From contig JADLDD010000053.1 of NCBI GenBank assembly GCA_020846855.1, forward strand, positions 1-58,385: DNA of 58,385 bases, in the 5' to 3' direction. The stretch comes from Acidimicrobiia bacterium (GTDB lineage: Bacteria; Actinomycetota; Acidimicrobiia; IMCC26256; JADLDD01). A model generated the notes under the pieces. That model saw nothing but the letters and a program-made list of their open reading frames with translations, made no database searches and was not told where the DNA came from. The stretch's first letter is position 1. Every line of letters begins with the position of its first letter. The position numbers were made by a program, and so were the translations under genes. Positions 1 through 8,791 of this stretch are shown here, piece by piece.

Positions 1-510
<510 letters not shown>

Positions 511-597
511 ACCTTCGGCGTCGCACCGGCAGGACCGGTGGTCGGCCTTCGATCCGTTGAGAGCTGCCGGGCGGGCCACTGACCCTTCCGGCAACTG

Positions 598-621
598 CAC
601 GGGCTCCCGTGGGAGCCCGTG
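598..621 (-). repeat. Perfect hairpin in the 16S leader
   Basis: CACGGGCTCC and GGAGCCCGTG form a perfect 10-bp inverted repeat around a 4-base loop, about 90 nt upstream of the 16S 5' end. It is not followed by a U-run on the rRNA strand, so a processing or structural role in the rRNA precursor is more likely than termination. Confidence 0.55.
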
Positions 622-680
622 GCTGTTCTTGACGTGAACGACTCGTGCCGCGCTCGAGGCACGGCGCGGTCGCCCGCACT

Positions 681-712
681 GGCTTTTGGCATCGTGTTCC
701 GTTTTCAAGGAG
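681..712 (-). promoter_or_regulatory. rRNA leader antitermination-like element
   Basis: The minus strand reads CTCCTTGAAAACGGAACA followed by an AAAAGCC run. This resembles the CTTGAAAACTGAACA-type element commonly found in rRNA leaders of Gram-positive bacteria, where it is thought to act in antitermination or processing. It is the only AT-rich island of the leader. The role is inferred from resemblance and position. Confidence 0.45.
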
Positions 713-842
713 CGCTCGCCCGGGCGTGGCGCGGCTTTGGCGCCGAGCCGGGCTGGACACGTCATCCGGGTGCCGGCCTGAACGGCGCGGACCTCGGGAG
801 CGGTGTCGCTCCGCCGACGGTATCCCGTCGGGCGGACCATGG

Positions 843-885
843 ATCGTACACCCGGCCGTGTTGCATGGTCAAGTTGCGTGGTCAA
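843..885 (-). promoter_or_regulatory. rRNA operon promoter
   Basis: The minus strand carries TTGACC (867-872), an 18-base spacer and TACGAT (843-848), close to a strong housekeeping promoter. A second TTGACC lies 13 bases further upstream (880-885), so the -35 element is duplicated. Predicted transcription starts near 836, giving a leader of about 325 nt before the 16S 5' end. The 511-971 stretch holds no convincing gene: it is the rRNA leader and promoter. Confidence 0.75.
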
Positions 886-937
886 GCTCACCGGTGGCCG
901 GGCACACAACCGTAGCAGGGGCGCGACCCGACCCCAC

Positions 938-963
938 GACGCGTGTGGGTGACGCGCGTGGGT
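938..963. repeat. 13-bp tandem duplication after tyrS
   Basis: GACGCGTGTGGGT (938-950) is followed directly by GACGCGCGTGGGT (951-963), two copies differing at one base. They sit just downstream of the tyrS stop codon. No function is evident. Confidence 0.6.
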
Positions 964-971
964 GTCGCCGG

Positions 972-2231
972 TCACTCCGGGCCGCCGCTCGGCACCACGA
1001 GGCGCGCCCAGTGGCGCCGGCCCATCTGGAGGATCCGGCCCTCGAGGCCCGCCACCTCGGCCTCGGCGTCGGGATCGTCGAGCTTCACGCCGTCGAGGCG
1101 CACGCCCCCCTGCTCGATCTTCCGGCGGCCCTCCTTGTTCGAGGGCACGGCGCCCGGGAAGGCCAGGTGCACGAGGCGGGCCCAGCGGATGCGACCTCCG
1201 GCCACCTCCGAGGCGGGGACGTCGAACGTCTCGACCTCGGACGGAACCTCGTGCGACCGGAAGACGCGGTCGAACCCGGCCTCGGCCTCGGCGCCGGCTC
1301 CCTCACCGTGGTAGAGGTCCACGACGGTGCGGGCGAGCAGGCGCTTGGTCTCGACCGCCGAGCGGCGGCCCGACATCAGATCGGCTTCCACCTCCTCGAC
1401 CCGGTCGGGGTGCCAAGCGGTGGTCAGGGCGAGGTACCGCGGCATCAGCGCGTCGGGGATCCGCATCAGCTTGCCGAACTGCTCGGCGGGCGCCTCGGCG
1501 ATGCCGATGTAGTTGCCGAGCGACTTCGACATCTTCTGGACGCCGTCGGTGCCCTCGAGGAGCGGGGTGGTCAACACGACCTGGGGGTCCTGGCCCTCCT
1601 GCGCCTGGAGCTCGCGGCCGACGAGGTTGTTGAAGAGCTGGTCGGTGCCCCCGAGCTCCACGTCGGCCTCGACCACCACGGAGTCCCAGCCCTGCAGCAA
1701 CGGGTACAGCAGCTCGGTGACGGAGATGGGACGCCCCTCCCGGTAGCGGTTCGCGAAGTCGTTGCGCTCGAGCATCTGGGCCACGGTGGCGCGGGCCGTG
1801 AGGCGCAGGACGTCGGCGATGCCCATCTCCCCGAGCCACTCCGAGTTCCGGCGCACCTCGAGCCGGTCGGGGCGCAGGATCCGCGCGACCTGCTCGACGT
1901 AGGTGGCGGCGTGCGCGTCCACCTGCTCGGCGGAGAGCGGCGGGCGGGTGGCGGACCGTCCCGACGGGTCGCCGACGCGGGCCGTGAAGTCGCCGAGGAT
2001 CAGCACCGCGACGTGGCCGGCGTCCTGGAACCGGCGCAGGGTCCGCAGGACCACGGCGAAGCCGAGGTGGATGTCGGAGGCGGTGGGGTCGATGCCGAGC
2101 TTGACCCGCAGGGGCCGCCCGAGGGAGAGCTTGCGCCGCAGGTCGGCGGGGGTGATCACGTCGACGGCCGACGCGGTGAGCACCCACATCAAGTCGTCGA
2201 GCTCCGCCCCGGCACCGTCGGGAGACGTCAT
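972..2231 (-). CDS. tyrS: Tyrosine--tRNA ligase
   Basis: Class I aminoacyl-tRNA synthetase of 419 residues that charges tRNA-Tyr with tyrosine in the cytoplasm. The HIGH-like motif HLGF is at residues 55-58. A canonical KMSKS is at about 233-237, as in the TyrZ-like subgroup rather than the KFGKT form of E. coli TyrS. Residues about 345-410 look like the C-terminal S4 RNA-binding domain. Length is normal for the family. The ATG at 2231 is preceded by TAAGTT and 7 bases with no Shine-Dalgarno, which fits a leaderless start. It is the last protein gene before the rRNA operon on the same strand, separated by the rRNA promoter. Its own promoter separates it from the upstream DUF2249 gene. Confidence 0.97.
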   Translation of the reverse strand: MTSPDGAGAELDDLMWVLTASAVDVITPADLRRKLSLGRPLRVKLGIDPTASDIHLGFAVVLRTLRRFQDAGHVAVLILGDFTARVGDPSGRSATRPPLSAEQVDAHAATYVEQVARILRPDRLEVRRNSEWLGEMGIADVLRLTARATVAQMLERNDFANRYREGRPISVTELLYPLLQGWDSVVVEADVELGGTDQLFNNLVGRELQAQEGQDPQVVLTTPLLEGTDGVQKMSKSLGNYIGIAEAPAEQFGKLMRIPDALMPRYLALTTAWHPDRVEEVEADLMSGRRSAVETKRLLARTVVDLYHGEGAGAEAEAGFDRVFRSHEVPSEVETFDVPASEVAGGRIRWARLVHLAFPGAVPSNKEGRRKIEQGGVRLDGVKLDDPDAEAEVAGLEGRILQMGRRHWARLVVPSGGPE

Positions 2232-2238
2232 GCGGCGA

Positions 2239-2244
2239 AACTTA
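2239..2244 (-). promoter_or_regulatory. tyrS -10 box (leaderless)
   Basis: TAAGTT on the minus strand lies 7 bases before the tyrS ATG. A transcript starting at or within a base or two of the ATG is expected. No good -35 hexamer is seen. Confidence 0.5.
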
Positions 2245-2295
2245 CCAACCGGCTCCGGGCGACCCTCCCCGCCGCCCGGCGCCGCGGAGCCGCGA

Positions 2296-2778
2296 TCAGG
2301 GCTTCCCGATGCGGACCTTCCAGACCTCGGGCCCGGACTCCAGGTAGTCCCACGTGAACTTGTCGGGGTACTCGGCCGCGAACTGGTAGTAGAGCGGCTT
2401 CGGGTCGTGGTCGTTGACCAGCACGAAGCCCTCGCCGGCGCCCAGGTCGCCGTAGCGGCCCAGGATCAGGTCGTGGCGGCGCATCGGGACCTCGTTGCGC
2501 ACGTCGAGTTCGGGATCGGCCATGGGATCGGTCCTTTCGTCGTCGGAGGGACCGGGCTCCTCGGGGAGCCCGGCGAGGTAGTGCATGACGCCGTTGATGC
2601 GCTGGGCCCCCCGCTCGTCGGAGTCGCGCAGCGCCCACCACGCCTCGCCGGCGAGTCGGCTGGCGGCGACGGGTCGGCCCGCCTCGCCCAGCTCGCGCAG
2701 CGCCCGGGCCAGGATGACCACGACGTCACGCTTCTGGGACCCGTGCTCCGGGGGGTCGCTCGTGGAGCGATGCATCAC
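2296..2778 (-). CDS. DUF2249 domain protein
   Basis: A 160-residue protein read from GTG 2778. Its C-terminal half (about residues 90-158) contains the DUF2249 signature VNDHDPKPLYYQF followed by an acidic-aromatic strand-rich end. This domain is found alone or fused to hemerythrin-like domains and is often linked to redox or nitrogen-oxide handling, but its biochemical role is not established. The N-terminal half is helical and unassigned. The start codon follows TAGGAT by 6 bases, a leaderless arrangement, so it is probably transcribed separately from mpg, whose stop lies 39 bases upstream. An internal ATG downstream could be an alternative start, but the upstream helices look coding. Confidence 0.85.
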   Translation of the reverse strand: MMHRSTSDPPEHGSQKRDVVVILARALRELGEAGRPVAASRLAGEAWWALRDSDERGAQRINGVMHYLAGLPEEPGPSDDERTDPMADPELDVRNEVPMRRHDLILGRYGDLGAGEGFVLVNDHDPKPLYYQFAAEYPDKFTWDYLESGPEVWKVRIGKP

Positions 2779-2784
2779 CGGCGG

Positions 2785-2790
2785 ATCCTA
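2785..2790 (-). promoter_or_regulatory. -10 box of the DUF2249 gene (leaderless)
   Basis: TAGGAT on the minus strand is 6 bases before the GTG at 2778, consistent with transcription starting at the start codon. Confidence 0.5.
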
Positions 2791-2817
2791 GACGCATTTT
2801 CCCTACGGCCACCAGAT

Positions 2818-3474
2818 TTATTCGTCACCCTCGTGGCTCGTCGGCGGCCGGTGCCCGGGAGCCCGGCGGCTGACGTTCGGGTCGTCCCGCACGTACCACC
2901 GCCACGGGCTCCGGTCGCCCCGGCCCGGCCGCAGACCCACCCGGGTCGTGACCACCGGGTCCGCCGGTGGCGCCACGCCGTCGTCGAGCAGCCTCACCTC
3001 GCCCCGGACCAGGTCGGCGCCGTCGAAGGCGCCGTCGAGACCCAGCGCCTCGGTCAGGCGGGCCGGGCCCGCGCACAGGAACCGGTCGACCCGGGCCCGC
3101 GGTCGTCGCGCCCGCATCGTCTCGATGCCCAGGACGGGCGCACCCGCGCGGAGCAGCACCGCGGAGGCGTCGCCCCGCTTCGCGGAGCGGGCCACCACGT
3201 TGGCGCACCAGTGCATGCCGTAGGTGAAGTACACGTAGAGGCGACCAGGCGGGCCGAACATGGTGGCGTTGCGAGGGGTGGGGCCCCGGAAGGCGTGGCT
3301 GCCGGGGTCCTCGGAGCCGCAGTAGGCCTCGACCTCCACGATCCGGGCCGCGACCGGCCCGGCGACCGGGTCGTGGTGCACCAGGACCTTGCCGAGCAGG
3401 ACGGGGGCGAGATCGCGGGAGTCGCGGGCGTAGAACGATCGGGGGAGCGTTCGGCCCCTCAGTCCGCGAACCAC
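2818..3474 (-). CDS. 3-methyladenine DNA glycosylase (AAG/Mpg family)
   Basis: A 218-residue monofunctional base-excision glycosylase that removes alkylated or deaminated purines from DNA. Visible family motifs are VEVEAY (about 46-51, with the catalytic Glu), GSHAFRGPTPRNATMFG (about 58-74) and YVYFTYGMHWC (80-90). Length matches bacterial Mpg. GTG 3474 is the first start in this frame after the frame becomes family-like; it overlaps the argH 3' end by 16 bp, so it is the last gene of the arginine operon and is probably translationally coupled to argH. Its presence there is not obviously related to arginine synthesis. The stop is TAA. Confidence 0.92.
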   Translation of the reverse strand: MVRGLRGRTLPRSFYARDSRDLAPVLLGKVLVHHDPVAGPVAARIVEVEAYCGSEDPGSHAFRGPTPRNATMFGPPGRLYVYFTYGMHWCANVVARSAKRGDASAVLLRAGAPVLGIETMRARRPRARVDRFLCAGPARLTEALGLDGAFDGADLVRGEVRLLDDGVAPPADPVVTTRVGLRPGRGDRSPWRWYVRDDPNVSRRAPGHRPPTSHEGDE

Positions 3475-4910
3475 GCGCTCTGGACCTCGAGCCGATCGGC
3501 CGCGGCCCGGAGCTGGCGGGACACGGGATCCGGCCCCGCACCACCGGGGGTGGACCGCATCCTCACCGACTGGCCCGCCTCCAGCAGGGCCAGGGCGTCG
3601 TCGCCGAGGCGTGGCTCGGTCGTCACCAGCTCGGCCAGGGGCACCCGGCGCTCGATCGACTGGCGTACCAGCGAGCCCACGAGTGCGTGGGCCTCCCTGA
3701 ACGGCAGGCCGCCTCGGACCAGGTACTCGGCCAGGTCGGTCGCGGCCGCGGCCGAGCCGTCGGCGGCCGCGGCCATGCGCGCCTCGTCGATCGTCGCCGT
3801 GGCGATGAGGCCGGCGAGCGCCCGGCACGAGGCGGTGCTGGTGTCGAGCGCGTCGAAGAGAGGCTCCTTGTCCTCCTGGAGGTCGCGGTTGTACGAGAGG
3901 GGCAGGCCCTTGAGCGTGGCCAGGAAGCCGGCGAGGTCGCCGATGAGGCGCCCGGCTCGGCCGCGGGCCAGCTCCGCGACGTCGGGGTTCTACTTCTGGG
4001 GGAGCATCGAGGAGCCGGTCGACCACGCGTCGTCGAGGTGCATGAACCCGAACTCGTCGGAGGTCCACAACACGATCTCCTCCCCGAGGCGCGAGAGGTG
4101 GACCTGGGTCAGCGCGGCGGCGAAGAGCGCCTCGGCCACGAAGTCGCGGTCGCTGACCGCGTCCAGGGAGTTCTGGAAGCACCGGGAGAAGCCGAGCGCC
4201 TCGGCCGTCGCGGCCGGGTCGAGCGGGAGGCTGGAGCCGGCCAGGGCGCCGGCTCCCAGCGGCGAGACGTCGGCCCGCCGGAGCAGGTCGCGCCAACGCC
4301 CGGCGTCGCGCGACAGCGCCCAGAAGTGGGCGAGGAGGTGGTGGGCCAGCAGGACGGGCTGGGCGCGCTGGAGGTGCGTGTAGCCGGGCAGGTACACGTC
4401 GCCGGCCTCGCGGGCCCGGTCGAGGAGGACGGCCTGGAGGTCGTGGATCGCGGCGCCGGCCCGGCGCCCCGCCGACCGGAGCCAGAGGCGCAGGTCGAGG
4501 GCGATCTGGTCGTTGCGACTCCGGCCCGTGTGGAGCTTGGCGCCGGCATCGCCGGCCAGGTCGGTGACCCGGCGCTCGACCGCGGTGTGGATGTCCTCGT
4601 CGGTGGGGACGAACTCGAAGGTGCCCTCCTCCAGCTCCCGCTCGACGCGATCGAGCGCGGTGCCGAGGATCGCGTGCTCCTCGGCCGTGATGATCCCCAC
4701 CGAGGCCAGCATCGCCACGTGCGCCCGCGACCCGGCGATGTCGACACCGGCCAGCCGCCGGTCGTAGGGCAGGCTGACGCTGAACTCCAGCAGCTCGGGC
4801 GCGGGACCGCCCTCGAACCGGCCGTGCCACAGCGGCCGACCTTCCGGCGGGGAACCCTCGCCGGGCGTCGTGGGGTCTCCGGGGTCGTCTCCCGTGCGCG
4901 TCGGGCTCAC
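3459..4910 (-). pseudogene. argH: Argininosuccinate lyase, frame interrupted by one TAG
   Basis: Would cleave argininosuccinate to arginine and fumarate, the last step of arginine synthesis. The frame has 483 sense-length codons, normal for the family. It starts at GTG 4910, overlapping the argG stop as GTGA. The fumarase/aspartase-superfamily signature reads SSMLPQK-stop-NPDVAEL, where relatives have KKNPD. Codon 307 is TAG (3992-3990) in place of the second lysine (AAG), a single A-to-T change. Family sequence continues downstream (ATLKGLPLSYNRDLQEDKEP and so on) to the TGA at 3459. As written, a 306-residue protein lacking the C-terminal third would result and would be inactive. No frameshift or other lesion is seen. 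A sequence error, a very recent nonsense mutation or readthrough are possible. All other arg genes here look intact, which favours an error or readthrough over a dead pathway. Confidence 0.93.
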
Positions 4911-6142
4911 GAACCCTCTCCGGCCTGCGCACCGAACGGCTGCTGGCGCCGCGACCACGTCTCGGTGGAGAGCCCCCAGAGCCTCACGAACCCCTCGGCG
5001 TCCTGGTGCCGGAAGGCGTCCTCGGCCTCGTAGGTGGCCAGCGCGTAGTCGTACAGGGGAGCCTCGGCCCGGCGCCCCACGGGAGCGCAGCGCCCGGGCT
5101 CGAGGCGGAGCCGGACCTCACCGGTCACGTGGCGTTGCGTCGATTCGACGAAGGCGTCGAGCGCCTCGCGCAGCGGCGAGAACCAGAGGCCGTCGTAGAC
5201 CAGCTCGGCGTAGCGGCCCTCGAGACGGGCCTTCTCGCGCATCACGTCGCGCTCCACGGTGATCGCCTCGAGGTCCTGGTGGGCCACGATCAGGGCCAGC
5301 GAGCCCGGGCACTCGTACGTCTCCCGACTCTTGATGCCGACGCGGCGGTTCTCGACCATGTCGATCCGGCCGAAGCCGTACTCCCCCGCCGCGGCCCCGA
5401 CGGCGGCGACCAGCTCGGCCGGGCCCATCGCCCGCCCGTCGAGCGCCACGGGCGTGCCCCGCTCGAAGGCGACGACGATCTCGCGCCGCTCGGTCGGGGC
5501 GTCGGCCACGTCACGGGTCAGCTCGTATACGTCGTCGGGCGGTGCCACCCAGGGATCCTCCATCGCGCCGCACTCGATGGCCCGGCCCACGAGGTTCTCG
5601 TCGATCGAGTAGGGCTTCTCGCGGGTGACGGTGATGGGGATGTCGTGGCGGGCCGCGTAGTCGATGCAGTCGTCGCGGGTGAGACCCCACACCCGCACCG
5701 GCGCCAGGACGTCGAGGTCGGGGGCCAGCGTGCGGACCCCGACCTCGAAGCGGACCTGGTCGTTGCCCTTGCCCGTGCAGCCGTGGGCGACGGCGTCGGC
5801 GCCGTGACGCCGCGCCGCGAGGACGAGGTGGCGGGCGATCACGGGGCGCGACAGCGCCGAGACCAGTGGGTACTTCCCCTCGTAGAGGGCGTTGGCCCGC
5901 AGCGCCGGACCGAAGTAGCCGGCCGCGAGCTCGTCGCGGGCGTCGACGACCTCGGCCTCGACGGCCCCGGCGGCCAGCGCCCGCTGCCGGATGCGCTCCC
6001 AGTCGCCGCCGTCGGCCGACGGTGCCTGGCCGACGTCGACGGCGAGGGCCACCACCTCGGCCCCCCACTCCTCGCGGATCCAGCGCACCGCCACGGAGGT
6101 GTCGAGGCCCCCCGAGTACGCCAGCACGACCTTCTTCGCCAT
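4907..6142 (-). CDS. argG: Argininosuccinate synthase
   Basis: A 411-residue enzyme joining citrulline and aspartate using ATP to give argininosuccinate. The N-terminal P-loop AYSGGLDTS of the N-type ATP pyrophosphatase fold is at residues 7-15, and the rest follows the family to a normal length. Two ATGs are possible. ATG 6148 overlaps the argR stop (ATGA), but a GGAGG ends only one base before it. ATG 6142 is 7 bases after that GGAGG and gives the usual MAKKVVLAYSGG beginning, so I chose 6142. The gene is followed by argH through a GTGA overlap. Confidence 0.97.
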   Translation of the reverse strand: MAKKVVLAYSGGLDTSVAVRWIREEWGAEVVALAVDVGQAPSADGGDWERIRQRALAAGAVEAEVVDARDELAAGYFGPALRANALYEGKYPLVSALSRPVIARHLVLAARRHGADAVAHGCTGKGNDQVRFEVGVRTLAPDLDVLAPVRVWGLTRDDCIDYAARHDIPITVTREKPYSIDENLVGRAIECGAMEDPWVAPPDDVYELTRDVADAPTERREIVVAFERGTPVALDGRAMGPAELVAAVGAAAGEYGFGRIDMVENRRVGIKSRETYECPGSLALIVAHQDLEAITVERDVMREKARLEGRYAELVYDGLWFSPLREALDAFVESTQRHVTGEVRLRLEPGRCAPVGRRAEAPLYDYALATYEAEDAFRHQDAEGFVRLWGLSTETWSRRQQPFGAQAGEGS

Positions 6143-6144
6143 CC

Positions 6145-6633
6145 TCATCCCTCCAGGGTGGATCCGAGGCCCGCGAGGCCGGCCATCTTCGCCGCCACCG
6201 CCGCGCCTCCGACCTGCTCCGAGCAGACCGTCACGATCGTGTCGTCGCCCGCCACCGTCCCCAGCACGTCGGCGACCCCGGCCCGGTCGATGGCCGACGC
6301 CACCACGTGGGCCGATCCCGGCGACGTCCGCAGCACGACCAGGTTGGCGCTGTGCGCCACCTCGACCACGAACTCGCCCATCACCCGGCGGAGGTGGTCG
6401 TCGGAGCCGCCCCGGTCCTTGGCGTGCTCGGGGACGGCGTAGGCGAAGATGCCGCCCGGCAGCCTCACCTTCACGGCGCCGAGCTCCTCGAGATCACGGC
6501 TGACCGTGGCCTGGGTGGAGATCACGCCGTCGGCGGCGAGGAGCTCCACGAGCTGGGCCTGGTTGGAGATCGGCTGCTCCTCGAGCAGGCGGCTGATCCG
6601 GTGCTGGCGCTGGGGCTTGCCGAGCGCGCCCAT
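6145..6633 (-). CDS. argR: Arginine repressor
   Basis: A 162-residue DNA-binding regulator of arginine genes that uses arginine as corepressor. The N-terminal winged helix (about 10-75) contains ISTQATVSRDLEELGAVKV, typical of the ArgR recognition helix. The C-terminal hexamerisation and arginine-binding domain contains GTVAGDDTIVTVC (about 130-142). It lies inside the operon it presumably represses, 2 bases after the argF stop and directly before argG, so autoregulation through the argC promoter is likely. An ARG-box-like palindrome overlaps that promoter. Confidence 0.96.
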   Translation of the reverse strand: MGALGKPQRQHRISRLLEEQPISNQAQLVELLAADGVISTQATVSRDLEELGAVKVRLPGGIFAYAVPEHAKDRGGSDDHLRRVMGEFVVEVAHSANLVVLRTSPGSAHVVASAIDRAGVADVLGTVAGDDTIVTVCSEQVGGAAVAAKMAGLAGLGSTLEG

Positions 6634-6635
6634 GG

Positions 6636-7547
6636 TCAGGCCTCCTCCGTCACGAGCACGGCCAGCAGGGCGCGCACCGCGTGCATCCGGTTGGCGGCCT
6701 GCTGCCACACGACCGACGACGGGCCGTCGAGGACGTCGTCGGTGACCTCCTCCCCGCGGTGCGCGGGAAGGCAGTGCATGAACACCGCGCCGCCCGACGC
6801 GTCCATCAGATCGCGGTCGACCCGGTGGGTGGCGAAGGCCCGCCGGCGGGGCCCGGCTTCGTCCTCGTCGCCCATCGACACCCACACGTCGGTGTAGACG
6901 GCGTCGGCGCCCTTCACGGCCTCGTACGGGTCGCCGGTGAGCTCGACGCTCCCGCCCAGGTTCCGGGCGCGCGCCAGGACCTCGGCGTCGAGCTCGTAGC
7001 CCGTGGGCGACGACACCGTGAGCTCCAGACCGCTCAGGGCGGCGGCGAAGGCCAGGGAGGCCGCCACGTTGTTGCCGTCGCCGACGTAGGTGACCCGGCG
7101 GCCCTCGAGGCTCCCGAGCCGCTCGCGCAGGGTCAGCAGGTCGGCGAGGGCCTGGCAGGGGTGGGCCCGGTCCGAGAGCAGGTTGACCACCGGCACGGGG
7201 GCCGCACCGGCCATCCGCTCCAGCACCGCGTGGTCGAAGACCCGGGCGGCGATCACCGCGGTGAAGCAGCCGAGGGTCCGGGCGACGTCCTCGGCCGACT
7301 CCCGCCCGTCGATCCCCACCTCCTCCGCCCGGAGGGTCACCGGGTGGCCACCGAGGGTGTGCACGGCCATCTCGGTGGAGACCCGGGTCCGGGCCGACGG
7401 CTTCTCGAACAGCAGCGCCGCGCCGCGCCCCTCCAGGGCGGCGGGGACGAGAGCGGGGTCGGCCTTCCATGCCGACGCCAGGTCGAGGACCCGGGCCAGG
7501 AGCCCGGGCGAGAGGTCGTCGACCTCCAGGAACCGCGCAGGGGTCAC
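6636..7547 (-). CDS. argF: Ornithine carbamoyltransferase
   Basis: A 303-residue enzyme making citrulline from ornithine and carbamoyl phosphate. The carbamoyl-phosphate loop reads SARTR at about residues 51-55 (the family has SxRTR). HPCQ is present near 130, and the ornithine-site motif FMHCLPAHRGEEV lies near 265. GTG 7547 overlaps the argD stop as GTGA. The motif set points to the anabolic OTC rather than aspartate carbamoyltransferase. The gene ends 2 bases before argR. Confidence 0.97.
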   Translation of the reverse strand: MTPARFLEVDDLSPGLLARVLDLASAWKADPALVPAALEGRGAALLFEKPSARTRVSTEMAVHTLGGHPVTLRAEEVGIDGRESAEDVARTLGCFTAVIAARVFDHAVLERMAGAAPVPVVNLLSDRAHPCQALADLLTLRERLGSLEGRRVTYVGDGNNVAASLAFAAALSGLELTVSSPTGYELDAEVLARARNLGGSVELTGDPYEAVKGADAVYTDVWVSMGDEDEAGPRRRAFATHRVDRDLMDASGGAVFMHCLPAHRGEEVTDDVLDGPSSVVWQQAANRMHAVRALLAVLVTEEA

Positions 7548-8791
7548 AGGGGCACCTCCGATCGGGCCTCGGCGAGGACGCCCCGCAGGATCTCCACCGC
7601 CCGGTCGATCTCGTCGTCGGTCACGAGAAGGGGCGGGGCGAGACGGAGCGCGCTCGGCGTCACCGCGTTCACCACCAGGCCGGTCGCGAGCGCCGCGGTC
7701 GCGATCGCGCCGGCGTCGAGGCCGCCGGCGAGCTCGGCGGCGAGGAGCAGGCCGGCGCCCCGGACCGAGGCGACACCGGCCACGGCGTCGAGGGCCCGGG
7801 CGAGGCGGGCGCCGGCCTCGGCCGCCCGCCGGTCGACGGACTCCGAGCGCATCACCCCGAGGGTGGCCAGGGCCGCCGACGCCGCGAGCGGCTGGCCCCC
7901 GAAGGTGGACCCGTGGTCGCCGGGCGCGAACGCGGCCGCCACCTCGTCGCGGGCCCAGCACGCCCCGATCGGCATCCCGTTGCCGAGGGCCTTGGCCAGG
8001 GTGACGACGTCGGGCCTGACCTCGCCTCCGTGCTCGAACCCGAACCACCGCCCCGTGCGGCCGAGGCCGGTCTGCACCTCGTCGACGACGAGGAGCACCT
8101 CGCGCTCGTCGCAGAGGGCACGGACCGCCTCCAGGTAGCCGGGCGGAGGCGTGACCACCCCCGCCTCGCCCTGCACCGGCTCGAGCAGGACGGCGCAGAC
8201 GCGTTCGTCGATGGCCGCGGCGAGGGCCCCGAGGTCGCCGTAGGCGACGTGCCGGAACCCCGAGGGCAGCGGCGCGAACACCTCCTGCTTCTCCGGCTGG
8301 CCGGTGGCGGCGAGCGCGGCGAGGGTGCGGCCGTGGAAGGACCCGTACGCCGAAACCACGTGGTACCGGCCGGGCCCGCCGTGGGCCTGCCCGAAGCGCC
8401 GGGCGAGTTTGATCGCGCACTCGTTGGCCTCGGCCCCCGAGTTGGCGAAGAAGACCCGGCCGTGGGCTCCGGCGGCGCCACCGACGAGCGCGTCGAGCTC
8501 GGCCGCCAGCCGGGGCTGGAGCTCGTTCAGGTAGAGGTTGGAGACGTGGACGAGGGTGCGCGCCTGGTGCGCGATCGCGTCGGCGACGGCCGGGTGCGAA
8601 TGGCCGAGCGACGCCACCGCGAGACCGCCCACGAAGTCGAGGTACGCGCGTCCCTCGGTGTCGAACAGGGTCGAGCCCTCGCCGCGCACGAAGGCCACCG
8701 GCTGGCGGCGGTAGGTGCCGATCACGTAGCGCTCGTCGAGCGCCCGGAGCTCCTCCAGCGGAACCGGCGACGCCGCCGGCCGGACGGTCAC
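7544..8791 (-). CDS. argD: Acetylornithine aminotransferase
   Basis: A 415-residue class III PLP aminotransferase. It converts N-acetylglutamate semialdehyde plus glutamate to N-acetylornithine. The PLP region contains NSGAEANECAIKLAR near residue 120. The VDEVQTGLGRTG segment carries the cofactor-contacting Asp. The Schiff-base lysine is in TLAKALGNGMPIGA (about 265). Family members may also act on succinyl-diaminopimelate, but placement within the arg operon supports ArgD. GTG 8791 overlaps the argB stop as GTGA, with no upstream in-frame start that extends homology. Confidence 0.96.
   Translation of the reverse strand: MTVRPAASPVPLEELRALDERYVIGTYRRQPVAFVRGEGSTLFDTEGRAYLDFVGGLAVASLGHSHPAVADAIAHQARTLVHVSNLYLNELQPRLAAELDALVGGAAGAHGRVFFANSGAEANECAIKLARRFGQAHGGPGRYHVVSAYGSFHGRTLAALAATGQPEKQEVFAPLPSGFRHVAYGDLGALAAAIDERVCAVLLEPVQGEAGVVTPPPGYLEAVRALCDEREVLLVVDEVQTGLGRTGRWFGFEHGGEVRPDVVTLAKALGNGMPIGACWARDEVAAAFAPGDHGSTFGGQPLAASAALATLGVMRSESVDRRAAEAGARLARALDAVAGVASVRGAGLLLAAELAGGLDAGAIATAALATGLVVNAVTPSALRLAPPLLVTDDEIDRAVEILRGVLAEARSEVPL

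Noticed and set aside
645-2357. Long open reading frames antisense to tyrS and many other genes
   Set aside because: With very high GC content, all frames stay open. These readings lack family motifs and lie opposite genes with clear homology.
3459-3776. Independent small gene from the argH 3' end
   Set aside because: It is simply the C-terminal continuation of the ArgH frame after the TAG; no ribosome site precedes the ATG at 3776.
3459-4910. Genome-wide reassignment of TAG to an amino acid
   Set aside because: At least six other genes in the window terminate naturally at TAG.
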